Shown: piece after piece, positions 44,505 to 53,732 of the stretch
How the letters are laid out: every line of letters starts with the position of its first letter
Numbering within the stretch: position 1 is the first letter of the stretch
NCBI GenBank assembly: GCA_021829515.1
Contig: JAKBPM010000003.1
Location: forward strand, 25,578-89,577
Source of the DNA: Nitrospirota bacterium
Lineage (GTDB): Bacteria > Nitrospirota_A > Leptospirillia > Leptospirillales > Leptospirillaceae
Length of the DNA stretch: 64,000 nt
Direction of reading: 5' to 3'
Program-made: the position numbers and the translations under genes
Notes under the pieces: generated by a model
What the model was told of the DNA's origin: nothing
The model's database searches: none
What the model saw: only the letters and a program-made list of their open reading frames with translations

Positions 44505-45425
44505 TTAATGGTAAGAGAATATGGGGCGGTTGTCCTCGATCACCACATTCGCGGAAGCAAGTTCCTGGCGAATATGCTTCGGGAGGCTGAAGAGCCCCTG
44601 ATGGCAGATGCCATCGTAGAAATCATTGGTGCCCTGCATTCTCTCGAGGATCATCGAATCGATGCTGTTGGTGTCAAAGCGCCTTGGATCCCTGTCCTTG
44701 CTTGCAACGATAAATCCCCAGGGAAGACCGAAAGACGGAATGAATGCCTGGTAAGGAGCAACGACGGGGAAGACCGCCGAAAGGGTCTGGAAAACCGCAC
44801 CGAAGTTGAACAGATAAGGGATCGCCGCTGTGCCGGCCTGAAGGGAAAGCGTTCCTTCGGGGCTCAGGTGGGAGACCGCAATCTGATAGAACTCCCTTGT
44901 GTAAAGGAGGTATGCAGGACCTTCCTCGACAGGTTCGGAGAGGTCAGTGATGATCACATCAAAGGTATCCTTTGACTCCTCAAGGTACTTTCTGGCATCG
45001 GTTGCGATCACGACGGATCTCTGGTCGTCAAAGGATCCCTTGTGCCACTCCGGAAGATGTCTCCGGCTCAGTTCGATGACCTGGTCGTCAATATCGACCA
45101 TGACAGCCTGGCGTACGGTCTTGTGGCGGAGTACCTCTCTCAGGGTTGCGCCTTCGCCGCCTCCGATGATGAGCACCTTTTCTGGTCTGGGATGAGTGAG
45201 CATTGCAGGGTGAACCAATGCTTCGTGATAAATGAACTCATCAACCGAGGTGGACTGCATCTTGTCGTCAAGAATGAGACATGTGCCAAAAGCCCCGGAC
45301 CGGAGAATGTCCATTTTCTGGAAATTTGTCCTGAGGGATACGACGAGCTCAGAGAGTCCGTGCATATGTCCCAGATAGGGTGAGGAGTACTCAATATACC
45401 ACTTCGAAGTCCGAGGCTCGCTCAT
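44505..45425 (-). CDS. speE: spermidine synthase (aminopropyltransferase)
   Basis: A 306-residue Rossmann-fold enzyme that moves the aminopropyl group from decarboxylated SAM to putrescine or a similar amine. It shows ILDDKMQSTSVDEFIYHEAL, VLIIGGGEGATLREVLRH for dcSAM binding, VDIDDQVIELSRRHLPEWH, and the catalytic Asp in DVIITDLSEPV. That last loop reads DLSEP where DLTDP or DSTDP is more usual. ATG 45425 overlaps the end of speD by 35 bp. It is followed by the decarboxylase, so all steps of the route lie together. Confidence 0.93.
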   Translation of the reverse strand: MSEPRTSKWYIEYSSPYLGHMHGLSELVVSLRTNFQKMDILRSGAFGTCLILDDKMQSTSVDEFIYHEALVHPAMLTHPRPEKVLIIGGGEGATLREVLRHKTVRQAVMVDIDDQVIELSRRHLPEWHKGSFDDQRSVVIATDARKYLEESKDTFDVIITDLSEPVEEGPAYLLYTREFYQIAVSHLSPEGTLSLQAGTAAIPYLFNFGAVFQTLSAVFPVVAPYQAFIPSFGLPWGFIVASKDRDPRRFDTNSIDSMILERMQGTNDFYDGICHQGLFSLPKHIRQELASANVVIEDNRPIFSYH

Positions 45426-45864
45426 GATCAACCGTTTCCTCTCCTGGCAATGTTTCTTTTGATGTTGGGGCCTTTCCGGCATCTTCTGACTTGTGCGGAC
45501 GGTGAATGTTGTCTATTCCGATAATTCCCCGCTTGACTTCATGGATGCTCGGATTCCTTGAGGCAAAAGCCTTTGCAAGCGCGATGGCAGCGACCTCGGG
45601 TTGCAATGTGTCTCCACATGTAAAGACATCGACCGCGGCATATTTATATTCTGGCCACGTGTGGATCGCAAGGTGAGATTCGGCAATAACAACCACCCCA
45701 CTGATACCAAAAGGGCTGAATTCATGAAACTTGAAATCAACAATTGTTGCTTGGGCATCACGGGCAGCAGAAAGCATGGCTTCCTGTACAAACTGAATGT
45801 CGTTCAATCCATCATTCTGGCAATCTTTGAGGTCAACGAGAAGGTGTGTGCCGAGAGCGTGCAA
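45391..45864 (-). CDS. speD: S-adenosylmethionine decarboxylase proenzyme
   Basis: A 157-residue class 1B pyruvoyl enzyme. The self-cleavage site is the Ser in VIAESHLAIHTWPEY, which becomes the pyruvoyl group; the catalytic Cys is in DVFTCGD. It supplies decarboxylated SAM to SpeE. The start is TTG 45864, backed by a strong GGAGGAAAG. The tail (about 30 residues, KSEDAGKAPTSKETLPGEE) is longer than in many homologues. It is the first gene of speD-speE-decarboxylase(-UPF0182). Confidence 0.95.
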   Translation of the reverse strand: MHALGTHLLVDLKDCQNDGLNDIQFVQEAMLSAARDAQATIVDFKFHEFSPFGISGVVVIAESHLAIHTWPEYKYAAVDVFTCGDTLQPEVAAIALAKAFASRNPSIHEVKRGIIGIDNIHRPHKSEDAGKAPTSKETLPGEETVDHERASDFEVVY

Positions 45865-46333
45865 TTCTTTCCTCCAATCTTTGGGCTAGGTCAGCCCAAA
45901 TCCCTTGGGCCAGACAAAATGAAGACCCCATCCCATCAAAGAAAAGGACGAAATCGTCTCCAGATTATCGTTTAAGGGAATTAAACAAAAACTTTCCTGC
46001 CACATCCAATCGAACCTTCCGGCCGACATTTTGTGAACTCCTGTGTTTTTCCGGTCGTCAAATAAGATGCGGGGCGCCCGAAAGGAATTGACCGGATCTG
46101 TCTCTCGGCTCCCACTGTGAATTCTCAGGGCTTTTGGCCCTCATGTCAAACAGCGGCAATATCATACTCTTTTATTGTGTTAATTCAATACGTAGTTGAA
46201 TGCTGGTTTGGTTGTTTATTAAGGATATGTTGAATTTTGATTTATATGGTTTAATGAAAGGGTCCCGGGGGGCATTCGGAGAGTTGTCTTGGGCAAATGC
46301 CTCCCGGGATCTCAGCGACAAGGGGAAAGTGGT
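45865..46333. other. 470-bp region upstream of speD
   Basis: No gene is supported. It must hold the promoter of the speD operon (minus strand) and the terminator of the exported-protein gene at 46334. A short inverted repeat GCCCAA/TTGGGC lies near 45890. The part around 46180-46250 is AT-rich. A + strand frame from 46200 is open but covers the hairpin and the opposite gene. Confidence 0.4.
46267..46311 (-). terminator. hairpin downstream of the exported protein gene
   Basis: CCCGGGGGGCATT (46267-46279) and AATGCCTCCCGGG (46299-46311) form a 13-bp stem with one mismatch (G-T) around a 19-nt loop. It lies 22 bp after the stop of the minus-strand gene at 46334. The T-run after it is short. Confidence 0.55.
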
Positions 46334-46969
46334 CTATTTGACCGCCCAGGAAATAACCGGTTCGGTGTTGATGCGGTTGGCAAAATCCTGAAGAAATGTT
46401 GCAAATGGAACAAGGGCGATCTGCTGGCTGTGGCGGATCCGAACTTTCACATAAAGTGACTTGTCACCCTTGACAAATGTTCCGACGTCCTGAAGCTCGA
46501 CCCATTTTCCATGAAAAAGGTCCTTGATCATCATGGAGACAAAAACGCCTCTGTCAAAGACTCCGTGATGGATCAGGTGTCCTTTTTTGTCATAGGACTT
46601 GACGACGATGCCATCGAGAAGTCTTGGTTCGTTTCTGGGGTGCCAGAAGCGGAACGTGACCTCATTGGCATTTTTGAAAATAGCATTGTTCGGAATGGTG
46701 ACCATTCTGCCACTGGGGTCCTTGTAGGGCTTCTTCTTCGTGATGTCAATGAAGAGGTCTTTATAATTGATGATGTGACTTTTGGAGAAGATTGTTCTCC
46801 CGTCGAATGTTTTGATGCCTTTGTTCGAAACCATCAAAACTCCGGTGGTCTGCTTTGCGGGAGAAGGTGACGGAGCAAGGAGCATGGTGGAAACAGAAAG
46901 TGCCGCCACTGCAAGAATCTGTGCAACGCGTCCCGTCTTCTTTTTTGGTGCCTGATTCAAAAATTTCAT
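46334..46969 (-). CDS. exported protein of unknown function
   Basis: A 211-residue protein from ATG 46969 behind GGAGC. The N-terminus has a basic stretch and a hydrophobic core (AQILAVAALSVSTMLLAPSP, cut near SPAKQ), so it is secreted to the periplasm. The mature part is basic, beta-rich, and has no cysteine. Phrases such as MVTIPNNAIFKNANEVTFRF and GVFDRGVFVSMMIKDLFHGK do not match a family I know. The frame is open upstream to 47188 but without a signal there. A hairpin behind it suggests its own transcript. Confidence 0.6.
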   Translation of the reverse strand: MKFLNQAPKKKTGRVAQILAVAALSVSTMLLAPSPSPAKQTTGVLMVSNKGIKTFDGRTIFSKSHIINYKDLFIDITKKKPYKDPSGRMVTIPNNAIFKNANEVTFRFWHPRNEPRLLDGIVVKSYDKKGHLIHHGVFDRGVFVSMMIKDLFHGKWVELQDVGTFVKGDKSLYVKVRIRHSQQIALVPFATFLQDFANRINTEPVISWAVK

Positions 46970-47290
46970 GGAAGCTCCTTTTTCGTTCCAAAAGGTTTTT
47001 GATTGTTTGATTTTGTTGGCTAACTCCACCTGATTGCAGTCTAGCACGAATTTTTGGCTGGATCGCAACAATGAAACAAGGTGAAACATCCTGGTGGTCA
47101 TTTTCAGAACGCGGGATTCTCTCTGCTGTTTGCCGCTTGTTTTTTCGGTGGATGCAACGTCTGGAATCGAAGAAAATGTCCTTGCCATGGAAGAAAACTT
47201 CTGTCAGACTTGGCGATGGGATTTCTTTGTGTCCTGTTTTTTATCTGGTCTGGGGCATCAATTATTACTATTACGGCAAAGGAGTCATTC

Positions 47291-47674
47291 GTGCGTTCTC
47301 TTGGCTATCTCAGGGGATTCTGTGGTATGTCCATTTTTGGTATTCTTGCTGTTGCCGCAGGCTGTTCCTCCGGTGGACCGTCTTATTCATTGATCGAATC
47401 CACCGGCGATGATGCGACTGGTCCAGGAATCCATTGTGCCGTTGACCATGTCTGCGCCATCGAGCTCAGGTCCGGACAGCGAATCCGAGACATGCAGGTC
47501 GGTTCGGCAAGCGGCTGGACCATTACGCGCTCAACCTCCGGAGAAAATGAGACATCACGCTCTGTTCTGATGATCGAGGCAACCGACAAGGCCAGAAAAA
47601 GCAATATCCTGATCACAACAAATGAAGGTACCCTGAATTTTCAGTTGATTCCTCTGAAAAACAAGGCCCACTAA
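47291..47674 (+). CDS. lipoprotein with VirB9/TrbG-like beta domain
   Basis: A 127-residue protein starting at GTG 47291 behind AAAGGAG. The signal (SIFGILAVAAGC) ends in a lipobox at about Cys25. The mature part resembles the N-terminal domain of VirB9/TrbG/CagX: a leading disulfide-like pair in IHCAVDHVCAI, then ELRSGQRIRDMQVGSASGW, and the closing SNILITTNEGTLNFQL. In type IV secretion this domain forms part of the outer-membrane core. No other conjugation or secretion gene is near, so the domain probably serves alone. The frame is open upstream to 47081 but without a credible start. Confidence 0.65.
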   Translation: MRSLGYLRGFCGMSIFGILAVAAGCSSGGPSYSLIESTGDDATGPGIHCAVDHVCAIELRSGQRIRDMQVGSASGWTITRSTSGENETSRSVLMIEATDKARKSNILITTNEGTLNFQLIPLKNKAH

Positions 47675-47715
47675 CCTGTCAGAAGCGAACGCTTCTCTCC
47701 CCCTTGAAAGAGCCG

Positions 47716-48435
47716 ATGATGTCCAACGCCGCTTTTATTCCCTTCCCGTCCCGCGAGATCCCCTATGTCAGAATTAACGGTGTTCTGGTCGATCCCCAGC
47801 TATGGCTGACGGTCTATGACTGCAATGTCACGACACAGAATTGTCATTCAATGTGTTGTTACCGGTCGAATATTTTGGCTCCTGGGGAGGCAGAGCGCAT
47901 TTTTCCCCATATGGAAGGAATCCTTCCTTATATGACTCCCCAAAAGCAGAAAATCTTCGAAAAAAAAGGGACTTTTGTTGCGGATTGTCGAACCCAATGT
48001 CCTGACGGATGCGAGCTTGACGGTGATGAGGTCCTCGCCATGGCCCGTGCGATCAGTCTTGAGTCCGACTATCGCTGCAACGAGATTGTCCGAAAGGGTG
48101 GTGAAGGTGGGGAGGAGATGGATTCCTGCATTTTCCTGACAAAGAACGCCCAGATGGAAAATGTCTGCTCGATTCACGCCTACGCCATCGACCAGGGGAT
48201 GAACTGGATGGCCCTGAAGCCCCTTGATTGCGTTCAGTACCCTCTTGGAATCTACCAAAAGGATGGCGAAACAATCCTCCGCTCCCAGTCAACGCCCTAC
48301 CTTTCTCATCTCCCCTGCCATGACAGCGGGCTTGGTCCGCTTATGTACCGTTCGATGGAAGGGACTATCCGGTTTCTGATGGGGGATGAGTTCTATCAGG
48401 CACTGGACCAGCATGTTCTTAGCCTCGGTTTGTAA
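47716..48435 (+). CDS. DUF3109 family cysteine-rich protein
   Basis: A 239-residue cytoplasmic protein with 11 or so cysteines. CNVTTQNCHSMCCYRS near the front, CRTQCPDGCELD, SCIFLT, VCSIHAYA and the late LKPLDCVQYPLG form the pattern of DUF3109/YkgJ-type proteins, thought to bind an Fe-S cluster or zinc. Its reaction is not known. The start is ATG 47716 (or 47719) after GAAAGAG. A short palindrome, AGAAGCGAACGCTTCT, lies between it and the previous gene. pgpA starts 36 bp later. Confidence 0.72.
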   Translation: MMSNAAFIPFPSREIPYVRINGVLVDPQLWLTVYDCNVTTQNCHSMCCYRSNILAPGEAERIFPHMEGILPYMTPQKQKIFEKKGTFVADCRTQCPDGCELDGDEVLAMARAISLESDYRCNEIVRKGGEGGEEMDSCIFLTKNAQMENVCSIHAYAIDQGMNWMALKPLDCVQYPLGIYQKDGETILRSQSTPYLSHLPCHDSGLGPLMYRSMEGTIRFLMGDEFYQALDQHVLSLGL

Positions 48436-48471
48436 GATTTATCCTGGAGAGATGGGTTTCAGGCGGTTCTG

Positions 48472-48936
48472 ATGAAGTGGGTCTATACCGTATTCGGCCT
48501 GGGGTATTTTCCTTATGGGCCCGGGACGATAACCAGCCTGGCGACAGTCGTCGCCTGGGCTTTTTTTCCGGGTGCCAGTTTTATGGCGAACCTGTTTCTG
48601 ATTGCCGCTGTCTTTGCCATTGGTCTTTTTGCAAGCCATAAGGCTGTTGCGGAACTCTCCGACCCGGATCCTTCCTGTGTTGTCATAGATGAAGTTGCCG
48701 GTCAGCTTGTTGCTCTTTCCCTGCTTCCCCGTTCGGCATCCGGAATGGTGCTGTCGTTTCTCCTGTTCCGGTTTTTCGATATCAGAAAGCCCTGGTTTAT
48801 TGCCGATCTGGAAAGATTGCCGGGAGGGTTTGGCATTATGGCAGATGATGTTGTTGCCGGCTTGTTTGCCGGACTCATTGGCCAGATGATCTTTTTTGTT
48901 TTGACAAAGGGAGTTTTTTTCCATTCCCTTTTCTAA
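48472..48936 (+). CDS. pgpA: phosphatidylglycerophosphatase A
   Basis: A 154-residue inner-membrane enzyme that removes phosphate from phosphatidylglycerophosphate to make phosphatidylglycerol. It shows GLGYFPYGPGTITSLATVVA at the front and the acidic VVIDEVAGQLVAL and FGIMADDVVAGLFAGL, which hold Mg and the active site. About four helices are predicted. The length fits PgpA. ATG 48472 is the only likely start. recA follows 172 bp later with its own promoter. Confidence 0.94.
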   Translation: MKWVYTVFGLGYFPYGPGTITSLATVVAWAFFPGASFMANLFLIAAVFAIGLFASHKAVAELSDPDPSCVVIDEVAGQLVALSLLPRSASGMVLSFLLFRFFDIRKPWFIADLERLPGGFGIMADDVVAGLFAGLIGQMIFFVLTKGVFFHSLF

Positions 48937-48955
48937 ATGAGGTCGGGTCTTCTAC

Positions 48956-48985
48956 TTCAACCCGGAGGGACTTTTGGTGTAAAAT
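48956..48985 (+). promoter_or_regulatory. possible recA promoter
   Basis: TTCAAC (48956-48961) and TAAAAT (48980-48985) are 18 bp apart, about 120 bp before the recA start. The -35 is poor. I could not see a LexA box of the usual E. coli or B. subtilis type near it. Confidence 0.35.
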
Positions 48986-49108
48986 GGAGAACCTGATCAG
49001 GATCAACGAGAATTTTGTCCGGAAGTCACATCTGTTTTGAGCGTTGTATTTGAGTGCTCAATGGTAATGGAAAATTGCGGAATACCTGCTGGTATTTCGG
49101 AAGGGGGA

Positions 49109-50194
49109 ATGTTGGCTGAAGAAAAAGATGTGAATCGTCAAAGGTCATTGGAACTTGCTTTGTCCCAGATTGAAAAACAGTTTGGCAAAGGTTCGATCAT
49201 GCGTCTGGGAAAAGACCAGCCGGTGGTGATTGTGCCCGCTATTCCGACGGGGTCTCTTTCCCTTGATCTGGCACTTGGCATCGGAGGTTATCCCCGGGGA
49301 AGGGTGATCGAAATCTTTGGTCCGGAGTCCTCAGGAAAGACGACCCTGACTCTCCAGGCGATCGCTGAAGTTCATAAAAGGGGCGGTATCGCAGCTTTTA
49401 TCGATGCAGAACATGCCCTTGACCTTGGTTATGCCAGAAAGCTTGGTGTCAAGACGGAAGATCTTCTGATCTCCCAGCCTGACACGGGAGAGCAGGCTCT
49501 TGAAATCGCAGAAACCCTTGTTCGCTCAGGTTCGATTGATCTGGTGGTGGTCGATTCTGTGGCGGCGCTTGTTCCCAAGGCAGAGCTTGAAGGCGAGATG
49601 GGGGACTCCCACATGGGGCTTCAGGCAAGGCTCATGAGCCAGGCCCTTCGCAAACTGACCTCTTCAATCTCAAAATCCAACACAACAGTCATTTTCATCA
49701 ATCAGATCCGTATGAAAATTGGGGTGATGTTCGGAAACCCAGAAACGACCACTGGTGGAAATGCCTTGAAGTTCTATGCTTCCGTTCGGCTGGATATCAG
49801 GAGAATTGAAGCGATCAAGGACGGGGATCAGGTCCTTGGCAACAGGGTTCGGGTCAAAGTTGTCAAGAATAAAATGGCGCCTCCGTTCAGGCAGGCAGAG
49901 TTTGATATCAGCTTCAATGAAGGTATTTCCCGTGTTGGTGAGCTCATCGACCTGGGCGTTGAAAACGGGATCCTTGAAAAGGCAGGCTCGTGGTATTCAC
50001 TGGGAACGGAAAAAATTGGCCAGGGAAAAGAGTCTGTAAAGACGTATTTCAAGTCCCACCCAGATGTGGCACTCAAGGTTGAGGTTGCTCTCCGTGAAAA
50101 GCTTTCCATGCCTGCATTGCCACAGGATCCAAATGTTCCCGCCCCGGGAGCTCCTGTTCCGGGTGCAAGAAAGGGGCGTGAGTCAAACCCATGA
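49109..50194 (+). CDS. recA: recombinase RecA
   Basis: A 361-residue RecA, start ATG 49109 behind AAGGGGGA (upstream in-frame codons to 49037 lack a site). [11 protein letters not shown], then Walker [10 protein letters not shown], the catalytic-Glu and loop region [40 protein letters not shown] (L1/L2), and the C-terminal domain are complete. The tail is proline-rich ([17 protein letters not shown]), unlike the acidic tail of many RecAs. It drives strand exchange and LexA cleavage. Its stop overlaps the alaS start by 4 bp (ATGA). Confidence 0.98.
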   Translation: MLAEEKDVNRQRSLELALSQIEKQFGKGSIMRLGKDQPVVIVPAIPTGSLSLDLALGIGGYPRGRVIEIFGPESSGKTTLTLQAIAEVHKRGGIAAFIDAEHALDLGYARKLGVKTEDLLISQPDTGEQALEIAETLVRSGSIDLVVVDSVAALVPKAELEGEMGDSHMGLQARLMSQALRKLTSSISKSNTTVIFINQIRMKIGVMFGNPETTTGGNALKFYASVRLDIRRIEAIKDGDQVLGNRVRVKVVKNKMAPPFRQAEFDISFNEGISRVGELIDLGVENGILEKAGSWYSLGTEKIGQGKESVKTYFKSHPDVALKVEVALREKLSMPALPQDPNVPAPGAPVPGARKGRESNP

Positions 50195-52842
50195 CATCCT
50201 GGGAGATCAGGCAGAAGTATCTGCATTTCTTTGAGTCGCGAGGACACGCGGTAACACCTTCTTCCTCCCTGATTCCTGCTGGGGATCCAACACTCCTGTT
50301 TACAAATGCGGGGATGGTTCCGTTCAAGGACATCTTCCTTGGTCTGGAATCCCCAAGGACGCCCCGTGCTGTTTCTATCCAGAAGTGCATTCGGGCAGGA
50401 GGAAAGCACAACGATCTGGATCGGGTTGGCTTTACCCGCAGGCATCATACCTTTTTCGAGATGATGGGAAACTTTTCTTTCGGAGATTATTTCAAATCCG
50501 ATGCCATTGCTTTTGCCTGGGAATTTCTGACCCGGGAGCTTGCCATTGACCCGAAGCGCCTCTGGATCACCATTTTCAGGGATGATGATGAGGCGATGGC
50601 GCTATGGTCGGCTCTGCCTGGTGTGGATCCTTCCCGTATCGTCCGTCTGGGAGAAAAGGACAACTTCTGGCAGATGGGCGATACCGGTCCATGCGGACCT
50701 TGCTCCGAGATTCTGGTGGATCAGGGACCGGCTTTTTCCTGCGGCTCTCCGGATTGTATGGTCGGATGCGATTGCGACCGCTATCTTGAAATCTGGAACC
50801 TTGTTTTCATGCAGTTCAACCGTTCAAGGGATGGAGTTCTGACTCCGCTTCCCAGACCCTCGATTGACACCGGGATGGGTCTTGAGCGGATTTCTGCGAT
50901 TATGGCAGGAGTTGCCAGCAATTATGAAACAGATTTGTTTCTGCCGCTGATAGACTCCATCTCCCAAAAAGCAAAAGTGCCCTATGAAATGGGCAATGGT
51001 TCCCTCGATTATGCGTTCCGGGTCATTGCAGATCATCTTCGCTCAGGCGTTTTCCTTCTTCACGAGGGGATTGTTCCGTCGAATGAAGGTCGCGGATATG
51101 TTCTCCGACGCATTCTCCGGAGAGCCATCCAGTTTTCCCTGGAGCTTGAGCTGCCCTCTCCCGTTTTGTCCGATCTTGCAAAACAGACTGTTCTCATGAT
51201 GCATCATCCCTATCCCGAGCTTGAGAACTCCCTGTCGAGAATACAGGACGTCCTTTCCCATGAGGAAGACCGTTTTTCAAGGACTCTCTCGGAAGGGCTT
51301 CCTGTGCTTAAGGGCTACATCAACGAAGTGATTTCAAGAAATGAGAATATCCTTCCCGGGGAGATGCTTTTCAAACTGCACGATACTCATGGTTTTCCAA
51401 TCGACGTTTGTGAGGATGTTGCAAGGCATCAGGGCGTCCATCTTGATTTCAAGGGATTTGAAGAAAAGATGGAAGAACAGAGGGAAAGGGGACGGCAGTC
51501 CTGGGTTGGCAAAAAGGAAGATTTTCCTGTCCCGGCTTCAAGACTGTCCGTTCCTGTTTCGTTTCTGGGCTATGAGCGTGACCAGGTCATGGGCGAGGCG
51601 ATTCTCCTGATCAGGGACGGAAAAGAGGTGACCGAAGTTCATGAGGGAGAATCGGTCTCCCTGGTGCTTACCCCGACCGTTTTTTACGGAGAAGGGGGCG
51701 GGCAGGTCGGCGACCGGGGGCTTTTGCGGGGACCTTTTGGTCAGATCACCGTTTCCAGCGCAAAAAAGCCATGGCCCGGCTGGATCCTTCTTGTCGGGAC
51801 CGTCACAAGCGGAACGGTCCGTAAAGGCGAACTCCTGGATCAGCAGGTTGATCTGTTTTCAAGACGCCAGACGGAAATTCACCATACAGCGACACATCTT
51901 CTCCACGCGGCATTAAGACAGGTTCTTGGCGAACATGTGCGTCAGGCCGGCTCTCTCGTTACCCCGGAACGTCTGCGGTTCGATTTTTCCTCTCCCCATC
52001 CGGTCTCAAAGGTCGATCTTGAAGAGATAGGTGCTCTCGTCAATGAGTGGATTCGCCGCGACCAGCCGGTGAATGCTTCCGAAATGGAAAAGTCGAAGGC
52101 CCAGGAAGTGGGTGCCCTGGCTTTCTTTGACGAAAAGTATGGGGATATCGTTCGTGTTGTCTCGGTGGAAGGAACGTCGACCGAGTTCTGTGGCGGAACC
52201 CATGCCAGGAGCACAGGTCAGATCGGAACTTTTTTGATCCTTCAGGAGAGCGGTGTTGCTGCGGGTATCAGGAGAATCGAAGCTGTCTGCGGATCCGCGG
52301 CATATGACCGGATTCTTTATTGGAAGTCATCGCTTGAAGCTTTTGAGCAGGAAATGGGCGGGGTAAAGTCGGAAGAGGCCCTTTCGCGCCTTGCCACCCT
52401 GAAAACTGAGCGGGACAGGCTTCAGCGGGAAGTGGCCGCTCTCAAGACAAAGCTTTTTGTTTCCGAAGATCGGCAACGGGATAAAGAGTGGGTCAGGGTC
52501 AACGGAAGCTCCTTCCTCTTTACCGATGTCACGATTGATGATCCAAAGGATCTGAGGCTTCGCATGGATGCGCTCAAGTCGGACGTGACCTCCGGGGCAG
52601 TGCTTCTTTTGGGCGTCCTTCCGGAGAGAGTGGTCCTTCTGGGCTGGGCTTCCGAGGACGTTGCCAAAAAATTTCCGGTTTCAGATCTTGTCAAAAGCTT
52701 CTCCGCCCGTTTGGGGGGAAGAGGTGGCGGAAAGCCGATATGGGCGGAAGGTGGAGGGCCGATGCCGGAAAATCTGGAGAGCCTTCTCGCCGAGATGCGG
52801 GAAATCGGGGCCAGAACTTTTGGTGATGCTTTTAAAGCCTGA
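50191..52842 (+). CDS. alaS: alanyl-tRNA synthetase
   Basis: An 883-residue class II synthetase that charges tRNA-Ala. Motif 1 region [15 protein letters not shown], motif 2 [20 protein letters not shown] and motif 3 [15 protein letters not shown] are visible. The editing domain has its zinc ligands in [11 protein letters not shown] and [11 protein letters not shown]. The C-terminal C-Ala domain includes a coiled coil ([16 protein letters not shown]) and a glycine-rich [10 protein letters not shown]. Its start overlaps the recA stop, so translation is coupled, as in other recA-alaS pairs. Confidence 0.98.
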   Translation: MTSWEIRQKYLHFFESRGHAVTPSSSLIPAGDPTLLFTNAGMVPFKDIFLGLESPRTPRAVSIQKCIRAGGKHNDLDRVGFTRRHHTFFEMMGNFSFGDYFKSDAIAFAWEFLTRELAIDPKRLWITIFRDDDEAMALWSALPGVDPSRIVRLGEKDNFWQMGDTGPCGPCSEILVDQGPAFSCGSPDCMVGCDCDRYLEIWNLVFMQFNRSRDGVLTPLPRPSIDTGMGLERISAIMAGVASNYETDLFLPLIDSISQKAKVPYEMGNGSLDYAFRVIADHLRSGVFLLHEGIVPSNEGRGYVLRRILRRAIQFSLELELPSPVLSDLAKQTVLMMHHPYPELENSLSRIQDVLSHEEDRFSRTLSEGLPVLKGYINEVISRNENILPGEMLFKLHDTHGFPIDVCEDVARHQGVHLDFKGFEEKMEEQRERGRQSWVGKKEDFPVPASRLSVPVSFLGYERDQVMGEAILLIRDGKEVTEVHEGESVSLVLTPTVFYGEGGGQVGDRGLLRGPFGQITVSSAKKPWPGWILLVGTVTSGTVRKGELLDQQVDLFSRRQTEIHHTATHLLHAALRQVLGEHVRQAGSLVTPERLRFDFSSPHPVSKVDLEEIGALVNEWIRRDQPVNASEMEKSKAQEVGALAFFDEKYGDIVRVVSVEGTSTEFCGGTHARSTGQIGTFLILQESGVAAGIRRIEAVCGSAAYDRILYWKSSLEAFEQEMGGVKSEEALSRLATLKTERDRLQREVAALKTKLFVSEDRQRDKEWVRVNGSSFLFTDVTIDDPKDLRLRMDALKSDVTSGAVLLLGVLPERVVLLGWASEDVAKKFPVSDLVKSFSARLGGRGGGKPIWAEGGGPMPENLESLLAEMREIGARTFGDAFKA

Positions 52843-53065
52843 TCATCGCCGGCATGCTCTGTTCGACGTTGAACTCCTGTCCGCTGCCTGGCTTTTTCCG
52901 GTTTGGAACGCAAGAGAGGAAACGCAGGTGGCGTGGCCTTGCGCGGTTTTTCCCCGCTCCTCTGGACTTCGATGTAACGACAGACCATCTCCACCGTGTT
53001 GTCCCGCCGACGCTTCCGGCATTCCGATACGAGGAGCACGGTTTCCGATGAAATGGCTTTGCTGG

Positions 53066-53110
53066 TCCGGAAAAACGATTGCGAACGCGTTGTCCATAAG
53101 CCGTTTTCCG
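53066..53110 (+). repeat. hairpin repeat GGAAAAACG...CGTTTTCC, copy 2
   Basis: This is the partner of 24089-24130: TCCGGAAAAACGATTGCGAA then AGCCGTTTTCC, with one extra A. The arms can pair through GGAAAA and TTTTCC with a bulge. It lies in the 290-bp gap between alaS and ruvX, in which I recognise no gene. Confidence 0.55.
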
Positions 53111-53132
53111 ATTGTTGATGGGGGATCTCTCT

Positions 53133-53732
53133 ATGGTTTCTGATCCGACGATTCGATGGGAAATACCTTCAGGGCAAGACTTCCCCCAGGAGACGGCACT
53201 GCTGTCGGGAAACGGCGGTGTTTTTGTCGCTGTCGACTGGGGGGAGCGGAGGGTGGGGCTTGCCCTTTCCGATCGTGAAGGCCGATTTTCCTGGCCGGTG
53301 GACCCCTTTATCCGCCAATCTCATGGGCCGTTTTCCAGTGTGAAGGATGCACTTTTTGTCAGTGCCATCCGCAAGCTTGTCGTTGAAGAAGCCGTTTCCG
53401 GGATGATCTTCGGGGTTCCCTACTACCACTTGTCCGGTGATCCCAATCCAAAGGCCCAGGACTTTCTTGAGTCCGGGAGATCTCTTTCGAGGGAGATCCC
53501 TTTGCCTGTCCTTTTTTGGGATGAAGGTTTGTCTTCTGAAACAGTAAGGTCTGCCCCGTTTGTTGCCAGGGCCCCTAAAAAAGGAAAAAAATTCACGAAA
53601 GATCCCTGGATGGATTCTAAAAGTGCCGCATTGATTCTCGAGAGCTTTCTGTCATCGCTTCGATGCCGCTTAAAAGATGGACACACCGCTATGTTCTCAG
53701 GCAAGGCCGGGACGTATTGCGATGAATCCTGA
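53133..53732 (+). CDS. ruvX: RuvX/YqgF family nuclease (Holliday junction resolvase-like)
   Basis: A 199-residue RNase H-fold protein. FVAVDWGERRVGLALSDREG contains the first catalytic Asp, FGVPYYHLSGDPNPKA matches the G(L/I)P..LDG loop, WDEGLSSETV has the acidic residue of motif 3, and the DSKSAALIL segment is the final Asp motif. The family processes pre-16S rRNA ends and resolves junctions. It is longer than usual (about 140) owing to an N-terminal lead of about 35 residues. Start ATG 53133 follows GGGGGA; ATG 53118 is possible. It overlaps mltG by 11 bp. Confidence 0.88.
   Translation: MVSDPTIRWEIPSGQDFPQETALLSGNGGVFVAVDWGERRVGLALSDREGRFSWPVDPFIRQSHGPFSSVKDALFVSAIRKLVVEEAVSGMIFGVPYYHLSGDPNPKAQDFLESGRSLSREIPLPVLFWDEGLSSETVRSAPFVARAPKKGKKFTKDPWMDSKSAALILESFLSSLRCRLKDGHTAMFSGKAGTYCDES

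Noticed and set aside
46200..46391. 63-codon + strand frame
   Set aside because: It contains a 13-bp hairpin and overlaps the end of the exported-protein gene; no ribosome-binding site.
47081..47290. Longer form of the VirB9-like lipoprotein
   Set aside because: The extra 70 residues have no conserved feature, while GTG 47291 has AAAGGAG and begins a proper lipoprotein signal.
52843..53132. Open frames on both strands between alaS and ruvX
   Set aside because: None has a credible start site or domain, and the region carries a hairpin repeat; I leave it non-coding.
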